A stretch of DNA of 64,000 nucleotides. It comes from [Clostridium] fimetarium (lineage in GTDB: Bacteria; Bacillota; Clostridia; Lachnospirales; Lachnospiraceae). Every line of letters begins with the position of its first letter. Positions within the stretch are counted from its first letter, which is position 1. The notes beneath the pieces were generated by a model. It was not told the DNA's origin and made no database searches. It saw only the letters and a list, made by a program, of their open reading frames with translations. Positions 50,803 to 61,000 of the stretch are shown piece after piece. The DNA lies in NCBI RefSeq assembly GCF_900111235.1, contig NZ_FOJI01000001.1, forward strand, positions 1-64,000, read 5' to 3'. The position numbers and the translations under genes are program-made.

Positions 50803-51810
50803 TCAAGAATTTTTTACTTTATTGTTATTACGTTTCTCTACACGAATATCACTGCCATGTAATTTCAACATAGTATAAGAACTTGAAATACGTGAAAAAA
50901 TTCTTTCTGAATAAGTAGAAGCTAAATCTCTAATAGATAAATTGGTAGATATAATCGTTGATTTTTGTTTGAGTATTCTTTCGTTTATACAGTAAAATAA
51001 CTTTGAATTAGTAAATGAATTGCTTAGTTCAGTACCTAAATCATCAATAATTAATAAATCACAATTGATAATGTATGTACTCATAGTTTCTCCAACGTTA
51101 TTAAATTTATTATGTGAAAAGTCATGTTCTGCAAATATATCAAATAGTTCTATTGCAGTCAAATAAATTACACTGTGGGAGGAATTCAAAATTTCACAAG
51201 CAATACAATTTGATAAAAACGTTTTACCAACACCGGTATCGCCAAAAAATAATAGATTATTAAATGAAGAGTCAAAATTTCGGATAAAATCTTTGCATAT
51301 TAATAAAACTTTTTGCATATTATTATAGGGTGTGAGACCAGTTGTGGAATCAATTGAGTCTTTTGAATACCATTCAAAAGAAAAATTATCAAAGTTCTCT
51401 TTTGTCAAAATGTTTTTGAGATTTGACTGCAGATAAAATACGTCAATCACTTTTTTTTTGAAACATGAACATTGTTCTCCATTTACGATTCCAGTATCTT
51501 TACATAAAGAACAATCAAAGATTTCATCTAGATAGTCGTAAGAGTACCCCATATCATTCATAAGGCTAATTCGTTTAGAAATTAATTCGTTAAGCTTTGT
51601 TTTGTAACTTTCGAGTGCAACATCGCCTAATTGGATAATTAATGGAGCATTTGTGATAGAGAGATTAATGATTTCATCTTCCAATTCCTTGATTTTTGGA
51701 CAAGCCGCGTAAACTTCAAGAGTTCTTTCATCAAGGAGGTGTTTATTTTTGATTTGAATTAAATTATACATACGCATAATAGCGTCATGCTGTGAATTCG
51801 TAAGTGCCAT
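50803..51810 (-). CDS. dnaI: DnaC/DnaI-type helicase loader ATPase
   Basis: 335 residues. An N-terminal helical region contains a zinc site (C100, C103, C114, C116 in CSLCKDTGIVNGEQCSC). The AAA+ core has Walker A GDTGVGKT (190-197), Walker B LLIIDDLG (252-259) and a sensor-2 region with SERIFSRISSSY. It loads the DnaB ring at the origin or restart sites. It follows the DnaD-like gene by 26 bases. Confidence 0.92.
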   Translation of the reverse strand: MALTNSQHDAIMRMYNLIQIKNKHLLDERTLEVYAACPKIKELEDEIINLSITNAPLIIQLGDVALESYKTKLNELISKRISLMNDMGYSYDYLDEIFDCSLCKDTGIVNGEQCSCFKKKVIDVFYLQSNLKNILTKENFDNFSFEWYSKDSIDSTTGLTPYNNMQKVLLICKDFIRNFDSSFNNLLFFGDTGVGKTFLSNCIACEILNSSHSVIYLTAIELFDIFAEHDFSHNKFNNVGETMSTYIINCDLLIIDDLGTELSNSFTNSKLFYCINERILKQKSTIISTNLSIRDLASTYSERIFSRISSSYTMLKLHGSDIRVEKRNNNKVKNS

Positions 51811-51836
51811 TATTTTCCTCAGTTTTCTATGATGTC

Positions 51837-53009
51837 CTAGCTGTTGTTTCCAATTAGTTGTTTCTCAAGTTCATCAAAGTTATAGTCTCGTTGAGTGAAA
51901 TTGTTAAACTTGTTAGAAGACGAATTTGATGAACCGGTTGTCTTTTGCGTTAAAATACGTTCCTTTGTATTCTTTGACTGCACATATTGTTCGTCTAAAG
52001 ATTTCAATTCACTTAAACGAGTAATATTCTTTTCTTTCCATTTTGAAAGGATAGAATCGGCATACTCAAAACTTGGTTGATGTGTTACTTGAATTGTTCT
52101 ATTACAAGCTTCAATAATGATTTCGGAATCAAAGCAATAAACATCATTCCATTTGCTTATAAATTCCTGCTCGCGGATTCCTAAATTACGATTACTGATA
52201 CCAAATGCCTTCATGACAGAATAAATGTTATTATTATGAAATGTGATTTCTTTTTTTGCTTGTGAGATACTTTCTATACCAGCATCAGCCCAAGATATAG
52301 CTACTTTTTCAATGTAGCGCATGCTTTTATGTTCTTTTGATACGCAATACTCAATTAGATATTCGATTAAATCGGATGGAAACTTTAATGCTTCATAAAA
52401 GTATATGATTGAATTCGTTTCGGTCGAAGTAAGTGTTTTTCCTAAATACTTCTGTGCTATGTATAGAAGCTGACTTAAATCATCTTTTTCACAAAATTGC
52501 TTTAATTGACTTGAAGTATAGCTTGGTTTGGGTTTACGTTCAGCAATAGATTCTATTATGATTGGTACATCAATATTTGGGACATCCTGTCTTGCCGTAT
52601 GATTCGTAGTGTTACTATTATTGGAAGTACTATTAATATCAGCTGTATTATCAATGTTACTATTTTTATTATTAGAATTCTTATCAGAGAGTTCTTTCAT
52701 ATAATTAGTATCATCGGAAGACAATAATGTTATGCTAACAAGCTCCTTTTTGCTAGTATCATATAAAAGCGAAATAAGACCAGATTTTTCCCAATATCTT
52801 AATGCACGAATTACATCATTCTCAGTATGGTTAAACTTGTCCGCAAGTAATGATATAGATATCTGCATACTGGGATCTGAAATGCATCTAATTAAATAGA
52901 GATAAATCTTTACGAATTCTCCATTGGCATTAGGCATAAAATTATCTAAAAATAGATTAGATACTATTATTGAGTTTGAATTATTGTTATTTAATATTAG
53001 TGATTTCAT
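51837..53009 (-). CDS. DnaD-domain replication initiation protein
   Basis: 390 residues from ATG 53009 (GTG 53018 is an alternative; the GAAAGG site is 3 or 12 bases away). An N-terminal winged helix (about 30-105, NGEFVKIYLYLIRCIS...LADKFNHTENDVIRALRYWEKSGLISLLYD) is followed by an Asn/Ser-rich linker. Two DnaD-like (DDBH2) regions follow (about 170-260, LLYIAQKYLGKTLTSTETNSIIYFYEALKFPSDLIEYLIEYCVS; and 275-350). It is the functional counterpart of B. subtilis DnaB/DnaD in helicase loading. A DnaA-box cluster lies upstream. Confidence 0.88.
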   Translation of the reverse strand: MKSLILNNNNSNSIIVSNLFLDNFMPNANGEFVKIYLYLIRCISDPSMQISISLLADKFNHTENDVIRALRYWEKSGLISLLYDTSKKELVSITLLSSDDTNYMKELSDKNSNNKNSNIDNTADINSTSNNSNTTNHTARQDVPNIDVPIIIESIAERKPKPSYTSSQLKQFCEKDDLSQLLYIAQKYLGKTLTSTETNSIIYFYEALKFPSDLIEYLIEYCVSKEHKSMRYIEKVAISWADAGIESISQAKKEITFHNNNIYSVMKAFGISNRNLGIREQEFISKWNDVYCFDSEIIIEACNRTIQVTHQPSFEYADSILSKWKEKNITRLSELKSLDEQYVQSKNTKERILTQKTTGSSNSSSNKFNNFTQRDYNFDELEKQLIGNNS

Positions 53010-53084
53010 ATAGAACACGTACCTTTCAATTGATTAGCGTAATTATAACACAGTCATTTTGAAATTAAAATAGGCACTAAATTA

Positions 53085-53250
53085 AGTGGATAAGATTGTG
53101 GATAATGTGGATAATGTGGATAAAAACATATAATAGTTAATAAATCGGGTAAAGCCTAGAATTTAAAATTATAAGTTATAAACAAAAAATCCACATATAA
53201 AATGAGTTTTACACAAATTTATATGTGGATTCGGTGGATAATGTGGATAA
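53085..53250 (+). promoter_or_regulatory. DnaA-box cluster upstream of dnaD-dnaI
   Basis: Three head-to-tail perfect TGTGGATAA boxes occupy 53097-53105, 53106-53114 and 53115-53123, preceded by AGTGGATAA (53085-53093). A second pair is GGTGGATAA (53233-53241) and TGTGGATAA (53242-53250). The consensus DnaA box is TTATCCACA or its complement. It lies between murC and dnaD, so DnaA could control the loader operon or be titrated here. Confidence 0.85.
53184..53231 (-). terminator. murC terminator
   Basis: AATCCACATATAAA (53188-53201) pairs perfectly with TTTATATGTGGATT (53218-53231). On the minus strand a T6 run follows, so it ends murC transcription before the dnaD promoter. Confidence 0.8.
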
Positions 53251-53258
53251 CTATGCGA

Positions 53259-54665
53259 TCATATATTAGAATCGGTGGAAAAGTCTTGTTTTAACAGATC
53301 TTCGCCAACTTTATAAATGTCACCCGCTCCCATAGTTATCAACAAATCACCGTTGATACAATTTTCAAATAAATATTTTTCTATTTCGTTAAAAGATGAA
53401 AAATAATAGCATTCGGTTCCTAATTTTTTGATTTCATTCATTAAATCAACAGAACTGATTCCTAAATCATCTGTTTCACGGGATGCATATATATCTGCAA
53501 GAACAACTATGTCTGAAAATGAAAGCGCTTGAGCAAATTTATCGAGTAAAATTTTAGTTCTTGAATAAGTATGAGGTTGAAAAACACTCCAAATTCTATT
53601 GTGAGGATAGTGCTGTGCAGAGTTTAAAGTTGCTCTGATCTCATCTGGATGATGAGCATAATCATCAATAATGGTAAATCCGTTAAGCGTACCTTTTTTC
53701 TCAAAACGACGCTTCGTACCACTAAAAGATAAAAGTCCAATTTGAATCGTTTCAAAAGGAATATCTAGTTCAAACCCCAAAGCCACTGTGGCCAATGAGT
53801 TATATACATTATGGATTCCAGGAACTTTTAAAGTGATGTTTCCGGAGGGGGTTCCTTCTATTAACAAGGTGTAACTACAGCATCCCAAAGCGTCATATAT
53901 AATATCTTTTGCACTATATTTACTTTTAGAGGGATCCGAGCCTACTGTAATAACATTACATTTACTGTCTTGATAAAAATATGAGATGTTATCAATATCG
54001 CTATTAATTATAAGTGTTCCACTGTCGGGAAGTCTTTCTGTAAATAATTTAAATGAGTGACGGATATCATCAATGTCCTTAAAGAAATCAAGATGATCTT
54101 CTTTAACATTTAAAATTAAATTGATTGTTGGGAAAAATGATAAGAAACTGTTTGTGTATTCACAAGCTTCAGTTACAAATATGTCGGAATTACCTAATCG
54201 AATGTTTCCACCGATACTATCAAGAATTCCTCCTAATGAAATAGTAGGGTCTGTATTGGCCGCAATTAGCATTTCAGAAACCATTGATGTAGTAGTGGTT
54301 TTTCCGTGAGTGCCAGCTATATTAATTGATACTTTGTAGTTGCTCATGATTTGACCGAGAAGCTCAGCTCTAGTAATTGTGGGTGTACCAAATTCTACTG
54401 CTTTTGCCAATTCAGGATTAGTTGATTGTATTGCTGCTGTATATACCACTAAATTTATACTTGCATTTATATTATCAGCGTCTTGTGGATAGGAGATAAT
54501 ACAGCCATCTTGTTCTAATTCATCAGTTAAGGCAGATTCCATTGAATCTGATCCTGAAACTGTAAATCCTTTATTACATAAAATTTTTGCTAATCCACTC
54601 ATACTAATACCGCCTATACCAATAAAGTGAACATGAATTGGATTGTTAAAATTGATTTTGTACAT
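53259..54665 (-). CDS. murC: UDP-N-acetylmuramate--L-alanine ligase
   Basis: 468 residues. N-terminal HFIGIGGISMSGLAKIL, the ATP loop AGTHGKTTTTSM, VTEACEYTNSFL, DDYAHHPDEI and FQPHTYSRT are MurC signatures. It adds L-alanine to UDP-MurNAc in peptidoglycan synthesis, in the cytoplasm. It stands alone, transcribed toward the dnaD operon with its own terminator. Confidence 0.97.
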   Translation of the reverse strand: MYKINFNNPIHVHFIGIGGISMSGLAKILCNKGFTVSGSDSMESALTDELEQDGCIISYPQDADNINASINLVVYTAAIQSTNPELAKAVEFGTPTITRAELLGQIMSNYKVSINIAGTHGKTTTTSMVSEMLIAANTDPTISLGGILDSIGGNIRLGNSDIFVTEACEYTNSFLSFFPTINLILNVKEDHLDFFKDIDDIRHSFKLFTERLPDSGTLIINSDIDNISYFYQDSKCNVITVGSDPSKSKYSAKDIIYDALGCCSYTLLIEGTPSGNITLKVPGIHNVYNSLATVALGFELDIPFETIQIGLLSFSGTKRRFEKKGTLNGFTIIDDYAHHPDEIRATLNSAQHYPHNRIWSVFQPHTYSRTKILLDKFAQALSFSDIVVLADIYASRETDDLGISSVDLMNEIKKLGTECYYFSSFNEIEKYLFENCINGDLLITMGAGDIYKVGEDLLKQDFSTDSNI

Positions 54666-54952
54666 TTTGTTAAATACCTTTCTGATTATAATTATCTATA
54701 TCTTCTATTATAAACCTATCTTATTAAATTATAAACAAAATTATTTATAATCTTATAAGAATATGGTTTTGGTTATAATCAGAAAATTAACCTAAATATT
54801 ACGAATTGTGCATTTTATACCACAAAGAGGGTTGCAATTAAACATAAAACACAAAAAAACATGTAAAGAAGTACAAAATAACTTTTACTTGCAAAATGAA
54901 ATGTGATATAATTAGTATGGAAAAACGAAAAAATAACAGCAGAGGTAATGGC

Positions 54953-56224
54953 ATGATTAAAAAAGAAATGATTGCAATGTTATTGGCAGGAGGTCAGGGT
55001 AGCAGACTCGGAGTTTTAACTGCTAAGGTAGCTAAACCGGCTGTTGCTTTCGGGGGAAAGTACAGAATTATTGATTTTCCTCTAAGCAATTGTATTAATT
55101 CAGGGGTAGATACGGTGGGAGTGCTCACACAATATCGACCATTAAGGCTTAATACACACATCGGAATTGGGATTCCTTGGGATTTGGATCGTAACGTTGG
55201 GGGAGTAACCGTTTTGCCTCCATATGAAAAGAGCACAAGCAGTGAGTGGTATACAGGAACCGCGAATGCTATTTATCAAAATCTAGAATATATGGAAACT
55301 TATAATCCAGAATATGTATTGATTTTATCAGGTGACCATATTTCAAAGATGGATTATAAGATAATGCTTAATTACCATAAGGCAAATAATGCTGATATTA
55401 CAATTGCATCTATGCCGGTACCGGTGGAAGAGGCAAGTAGGTTTGGAATTTTAATTACAGATAGCGACAATAGAGTTACAGAGTTTGAAGAAAAACCCAT
55501 TAATCCACGCAGCAATATGGCATCAATGGGAATTTATATATTTACTTGGAAAGTTTTAAAAGAGACATTGATTAAGCTGAAAAATCAAAACGAATGTGAT
55601 TTTGGTAATCATGTAATACCATATTGTTTTGAAAATAATAAGAGGATATTTGCATACGAATATAATTGCTATTGGAAAGATGTTGGTACGCTTAATTCAT
55701 ATTGGGAAGCAAATATGGAATTAGTAGATATTATTCCAGTCTTTAATTTATACGAAGAATTTTGGAAAATTTATACAAGGACTGATACCTTGCCACCGCA
55801 GTATATTGGCGATAAGGCTCATATTGAACGGAGTATAATCGGTGAAGGCTCCGAAATATATGGAAAGGTGTACAATTCGGTTATAGGAACAGGTGTGGTA
55901 ATTGAAGAAGATGCAGTTATACATGATTCTATTATTATGAAAAATTGCGTTATTGGTAAGAATTCAGCACTTTATAAAGCAATTATTGCAGAAGATGTTG
56001 TGATTGGTGATAATGTTGAAATTGGAATAGGAGAAGATACTCCGAATGTAGAATTTCCTAAAGTATATAATTCAGGAATCGCAACTATTGGTGAAAACTC
56101 AATTATTCCCAATGGCGTCAAAATCGGAAAGAATACAGCTATCTTCGGGATTACCGAAGAAGAGGACTATGTAGATGGATTTCTTGTAAGTGGCGGCAAT
56201 ATAATTAAGGCAGGTGAAGATTAA
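54953..56224 (+). CDS. glgC: Glucose-1-phosphate adenylyltransferase
   Basis: 423 residues from ATG 54953 with AGAGGTA upstream; the frame opens at 54896. Motifs: [68 protein letters not shown] and [10 protein letters not shown]-terminal left-handed beta-helix follows (about 295-420). It makes ADP-glucose for glycogen synthesis. Its stop overlaps the glgD start by one base. Confidence 0.97.
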   Translation: MIKKEMIAMLLAGGQGSRLGVLTAKVAKPAVAFGGKYRIIDFPLSNCINSGVDTVGVLTQYRPLRLNTHIGIGIPWDLDRNVGGVTVLPPYEKSTSSEWYTGTANAIYQNLEYMETYNPEYVLILSGDHISKMDYKIMLNYHKANNADITIASMPVPVEEASRFGILITDSDNRVTEFEEKPINPRSNMASMGIYIFTWKVLKETLIKLKNQNECDFGNHVIPYCFENNKRIFAYEYNCYWKDVGTLNSYWEANMELVDIIPVFNLYEEFWKIYTRTDTLPPQYIGDKAHIERSIIGEGSEIYGKVYNSVIGTGVVIEEDAVIHDSIIMKNCVIGKNSALYKAIIAEDVVIGDNVEIGIGEDTPNVEFPKVYNSGIATIGENSIIPNGVKIGKNTAIFGITEEEDYVDGFLVSGGNIIKAGED

Positions 56225-57345
56225 TGAGAGCGATAGGAATTATTTTAGCCGGTGGTAATAACAAAATGATGAAAGAGCTTTCAAATAAGCGTGCTATAGC
56301 AGCGATGCCAGTAGCGGGAAGCTATAGAAGTATAGATTTCGTACTTAGTAATATGACAAATTCACATATTCAGAAAGTTGCTGTAATAACGCAGTATAAT
56401 GCAAGGTCGTTAAATGAGCATTTGAGCTCATCAAAGTGGTGGGATTTTGAAAGAAAACAAGGTGGATTATTTGTATTTACTCCAACAATCACATCAGATA
56501 GCAGCTATTGGTATAGAGGAACAGCAGATGCATTATATCAAAATCTAGATTTCTTAAAATCTAGTCATGAACCATATGTGGTAATTGCTTCTGGAGATGG
56601 AGTATATAAGTTAGATTACAATAAAGTTTTGGAATATCATATTATGAAGAAAGCGGATATCACGCTTGTAGTTAAGAAACTTGATGATGAATCCGATTTT
56701 GGAAGATTTGGTTTAGTAAGTATGACGCAAGAAGGTAGAATTACAGAGATCGAAGAAAAGCCAATTGAAACGAACCTTTCAACTGTTTCAACAGGAATAT
56801 ATGTTATTAGAAGAAGATTGTTGATTGAGCTGATTGAGAAGGCGGCTGAAGAAGACAGGCATGATTTTGTAAAAGATATTTTAGTAAGATATAAAAATCT
56901 GAAACATATTTATGGATACGTAATAGAATCCTATTGGAGTAACATTTCAACTGTTGAATCATATTATAAGGCCAATATGGATTTTCTTAATCCCGAAATC
57001 AGAGATTACTTTTTCAAACAATATCCAGATGTGTATTTTAAGATAGACGATTTGCCGCCTACAAAATACAATGGCCAAGCTAATGTTAAGAACTGTCTGG
57101 TTGCTAGCGGTTGTATCATAAATGGAACAATTGAAAATTCAGTCTTATTTAAAAAGATATATATAGGTAATAACACGATTATCAAGAATTCTATTATTCT
57201 AAATGACGTTTATATAGGAGACAATGCTTATATTGAAAATTGTATAGTTGAGAGCAAAAGTACAATTAAAGCCAATTCAAATCATGTTGGAAAATCGGAT
57301 AAAATTGAAATCGTAGTAGAGAAAAGTATGCTTTATATGGATTAA
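56224..57345 (+). CDS. glgD: GlgD, glycogen biosynthesis partner of GlgC
   Basis: 373 residues. It is GlgC-like throughout (ILAGGNNKMMKELSNKRAIAAMPVAGSYRSIDFVLSNM, WYRGTADALYQNLDFL, VIASGDGVYKLDYNK, ITEIEEKP), but the substrate-loop residues of GlgC are altered (LAGGNNKMMKEL for LAGGQGSRL). This is typical of GlgD, which usually acts with GlgC in a mixed complex rather than alone. It ends after a shorter beta-helix. Confidence 0.94.
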   Translation: MRAIGIILAGGNNKMMKELSNKRAIAAMPVAGSYRSIDFVLSNMTNSHIQKVAVITQYNARSLNEHLSSSKWWDFERKQGGLFVFTPTITSDSSYWYRGTADALYQNLDFLKSSHEPYVVIASGDGVYKLDYNKVLEYHIMKKADITLVVKKLDDESDFGRFGLVSMTQEGRITEIEEKPIETNLSTVSTGIYVIRRRLLIELIEKAAEEDRHDFVKDILVRYKNLKHIYGYVIESYWSNISTVESYYKANMDFLNPEIRDYFFKQYPDVYFKIDDLPPTKYNGQANVKNCLVASGCIINGTIENSVLFKKIYIGNNTIIKNSIILNDVYIGDNAYIENCIVESKSTIKANSNHVGKSDKIEIVVEKSMLYMD

Positions 57346-57511
57346 TTCATATGGTATGTAATAAGAAGTTATTGGAATACAAAAATATAACTTATGAGAA
57401 GTTGCGAAGCAAGCTATTATAAAAGAGGTGGATATATCGCTTCGTAAATCTGGTTATAAGAATTATCTAAGTTCTTATAATTAAACTATATATAATGGAA
57501 GGGGTTCGATT

Positions 57512-57784
57512 ATGAATATTACAGATGTAAGAGTAAGGAAAATAGCAAAAGAGGGTAAAATGAAAGCAGTAGTGTCAGTTACAATTGATAATGAGTTTGT
57601 AGTTCATGATATCAAAGTAATTGAGGGAGAAAAAGGATTGTTTATAGCGATGCCAAGCCGAAAGGCAACAGATGGAGAGTATAGGGATATTGCCCATCCA
57701 ATTAATACGAAGACGCGTGATAAATTACAAGCTATCGTTTTAGATGCTTTTGAGAAGGCAGCAGATGAATTGGTAACAGAATAG
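57512..57784 (+). CDS. spoVG: Septation/regulatory protein SpoVG
   Basis: 90 residues, full length, with GGAAGGGG upstream. It begins [11 protein letters not shown] and contains [44 protein letters not shown], the SpoVG signature. SpoVG is a small nucleic-acid-binding regulator of septation and sporulation. The 166-bp upstream region contains a perfect 9-bp hairpin (TTATAAGAA...TTCTTATAA, about 57452-57478). Confidence 0.97.
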   Translation: MNITDVRVRKIAKEGKMKAVVSVTIDNEFVVHDIKVIEGEKGLFIAMPSRKATDGEYRDIAHPINTKTRDKLQAIVLDAFEKAADELVTE

Positions 57785-57803
57785 TAAAAAGGTTGAATGA
57801 TAT

Positions 57804-57840
57804 AATAGAGTCGCTAAATAAAGGTGGCTCTATTTTTTTG
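57804..57840 (+). terminator. Terminator after spoVG
   Basis: AATAGAGTC pairs with GGCTCTATT (one G-U) around a CGCTAAATAAAGGT-type loop, followed by T7. Confidence 0.8.
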
Positions 57841-58069
57841 CCAGTTTATTGTGCATAAGTACTGATTAGGAATTATTTAACAATAAAAACGTGATAATGC
57901 ACAAAAAACGCAATAAAAAAAACGATAAAATAGTAATAATATAAAAAATAGTATGGACACTTTTGTAAAAATTTGATATTGTAACAGTATGAATGTAAAT
58001 ATTTTACATAAATTATAAATATTTACTAAATAACAAGTTATTAAATAATTAGTTTCCAGGAGGAGAAGT
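57841..58069. other. AT-rich upstream region of the pectinesterase
   Basis: AT-rich DNA with TTGATA (about 57974) and a downstream TAAATA-like element that could be a weak promoter. A clear AGGAGGAG site is at 58061. No open frame is evident. Confidence 0.45.
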
Positions 58070-61000
58070 ATGAAAAGTAAGAATAGGAAAAAATTCCTAA
58101 GTATCGTATTAACGGTTTGTATGATTTTGGGTACGATTCCATTTACGGGGGCAACAAAGGTATTGGCAGCAGATGGGGCAGTAGCAACTAATCCATTAAC
58201 AACAATATGGAAAACTGCTGAAATTGGTGCTCATGCAACTGCAACGCCAGCAACAGCAGGAAGTTATACATATGATAGTGTAGCAAAGACAGTATCAATA
58301 GTAGGCGCAGGTGCAAAATTTGACAAGAGTGCAGGAGTAGATGATTTATACTATGCATATTTTGCAGCAAAAGGTGATATTACAATTCAGGCAAAAATAA
58401 CACCAACAGGAACAACAGCTGGACAAGTTGGTGTTTTAGTTAGAAATTCTGAAGAAGTAGGCGCAACAAGCGCAGCAATATATGCAGATTATGGTAATAA
58501 AGGACAAATCAGATATGGATATCATAAAGCATCTACTGGCGGCGGAGCGTCAGCATTAAATACTGCAATTACTTCAGCTTCCCCTGATATTTATGTTAAA
58601 ATTGAAATATCTGGAGAAACAGCTAAATTTTATGTTAGTACAACAGCCGATTTTGCTGGTGTAGTAGCAAAGTCACAGCCGATTACAGGATTAGATGCAA
58701 AACAGATTGGGCTTTTTGCCACCGCAGGAACAACCGCAGTATTTTCGGATGTAAAAGTTACATCTGTGAACACCGCAGATGGCATAACAATTAAGAAAAC
58801 GGTATTTGATTCTTCAATTGGTGAATTGATTCCAACATTTTCAAATAGTAAAGCTTATAGTGGAACATATGATAGTGATACTGTATTCGCTTCATCAGCA
58901 GATGGTAATATTTTAAATGTTGATAATAAAAAAGGAGCAGTTAAAGGTTCTATTCGTGACGATAAACAAACTGATTATTTGTTATTTCCAGCAACCACTT
59001 CGAACTATACAATTTCAGCACAAGTTAACATGAGTAGACTAGACACTGGCACTGATAAATTTGGTGTTGCCGTAGGACAATTTGCAGTTCCATCAGGAAC
59101 TTATAAGCCAATGGCTATGGATATTGTTCAAACAAACAAAACTTTTGTAACACAACATAATTTTACAACATCCGGTGCTGGCGTTAATGGCGGCGATCCT
59201 AAGACAGCAGCAAATGCTGTTATAGTAGGTAAGGATTATATATTGTCTTATCAGAAGACTAGTGGTAATACAAGCATAATGAAAACGTTAGATGCTTCAG
59301 GAACTATATTGGCAAGTAATGGAACGGCGACTTTACCTGCTTTTGATTTGACACAGTGCTATGCAAGTTTGCAGAATGGCAAAAGTGTACAGTATGGACT
59401 TGCATTCGCAGGTGTTACTGCACAGATTTCAAATATAACACTTACAGATATTGATGGTTATATTGTATATGATCAGAATGATTATTACATAGCAGTAGGT
59501 GTAGCCCCAGTGGTAACAACCATAGATTCAGCAGTTGTAACTCAACTGAGAGATGCAATTAATCTTTCATGGACTGTAACAGAAGGCAAAGGGAATATAT
59601 CTTATGTGATTTTGGTATCTAAGGATGGGGGAGCGTATACTCCTGCAGGTATTTCTAAAGTAACTAATTTTTCTTATAAACCAACAGCAGATGGAACATA
59701 TACTTTTAAAGTTTATGGTAAAGCGGGTGAGTTGAGTAGTGTTGACTCAGCACAAATATCTGCACAAGTACCATATGTTACTCCACTTAGTCAAACAATA
59801 CTTACTGCGACAGGTACAGATAAGAAAATTGATCTTGCATGGACAGCAGTAACAGGAGCAACATCATATGATTTATATAAAACAGATGGTCAAGGTGAAG
59901 CGATTAAATGGAGCTTAGTAAAATCATTTGGAACTTCTGAACTTGTATATTCTGATACTGATGTAACAAATGAAAATCCTTATTATTATACAATATTGGC
60001 AAAGAATGATACCAATACAAGTAATGTTTCAGTAATACAACAAGCACTTCCTACACCAGGACATGTTGGAACTTATGTGTATGAAGCAGCAGCAGCAAAA
60101 TTTACTATTACTTCAAAATCAAATGATACAGTAACAGCTAGGAAAGCTTCAATTGCAGGAACTGTTGACAAAGCAGGTACTCTAGCATTAGAAGTAAATG
60201 GTAAACAGATTAGTTCAGCAACTATAACTGCAAATGGAACATTTTCATTTGACATCGATTTAACACAGTATAGAAATGATGTTAATCTTTACCTTACAGA
60301 TGCTGATGGAAAAATAACAAGAAAAACATTTAATTTTATTTACTTAGAAAAATATAACATCTTAGTAGATGGGGCTTTTACAGGAACTGATGGAGATTTA
60401 GTGAATGGAGTTCCTACATATAAAACAGTAAGCGCAGCTGTAGCAACAGTACCAGCTGACAATGCAGCATCAAAAGTTATTTTCATTAAGAATGGTGATT
60501 ATAATGAAAGAGTAGAAATAAAATCTCCATATGTAAGCTTGCTTGGAGAAGATAGCGTAAAGACAAGAATTTATAAATCAGTAGCGGTAGCAGATGGTTC
60601 AGCTAAAGATATGTGGACTAGAAACTGCATGTATGTTGATTCAACAGCAGATGGATTTGCAGCAGAAAATTTAACAATTGAAAACTCGTATGCATATTCA
60701 AATGGTACTGATCAACAGGCAGATGCATTATGTATCGTTGCAGATCAGACAACTTGTATCAATATTAGACTGATAGGTTATCAGGATACTCTTCTTACTG
60801 ATACAAGAGTAAAAGATGCAAGTGGGAATTATGAAGTTACACGTCAGTATTTCCAGAAATGTTATATTACAGGTAATGTAGATTTTATCTATGGTGCAGG
60901 TACATCCGTATTTTCTGATTGCGATATCGTTGCTAGATATACATCATATAAACCAGATGGCTGTTTCTCAGCAGGTAGAACATACGCGTCAACTAAGTAT

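Noticed and set aside
53085-53250. Chromosomal origin oriC
   Set aside because: DnaA boxes are clustered, but dnaA/dnaN are not in the window and no clear AT-rich unwinding element was identified.
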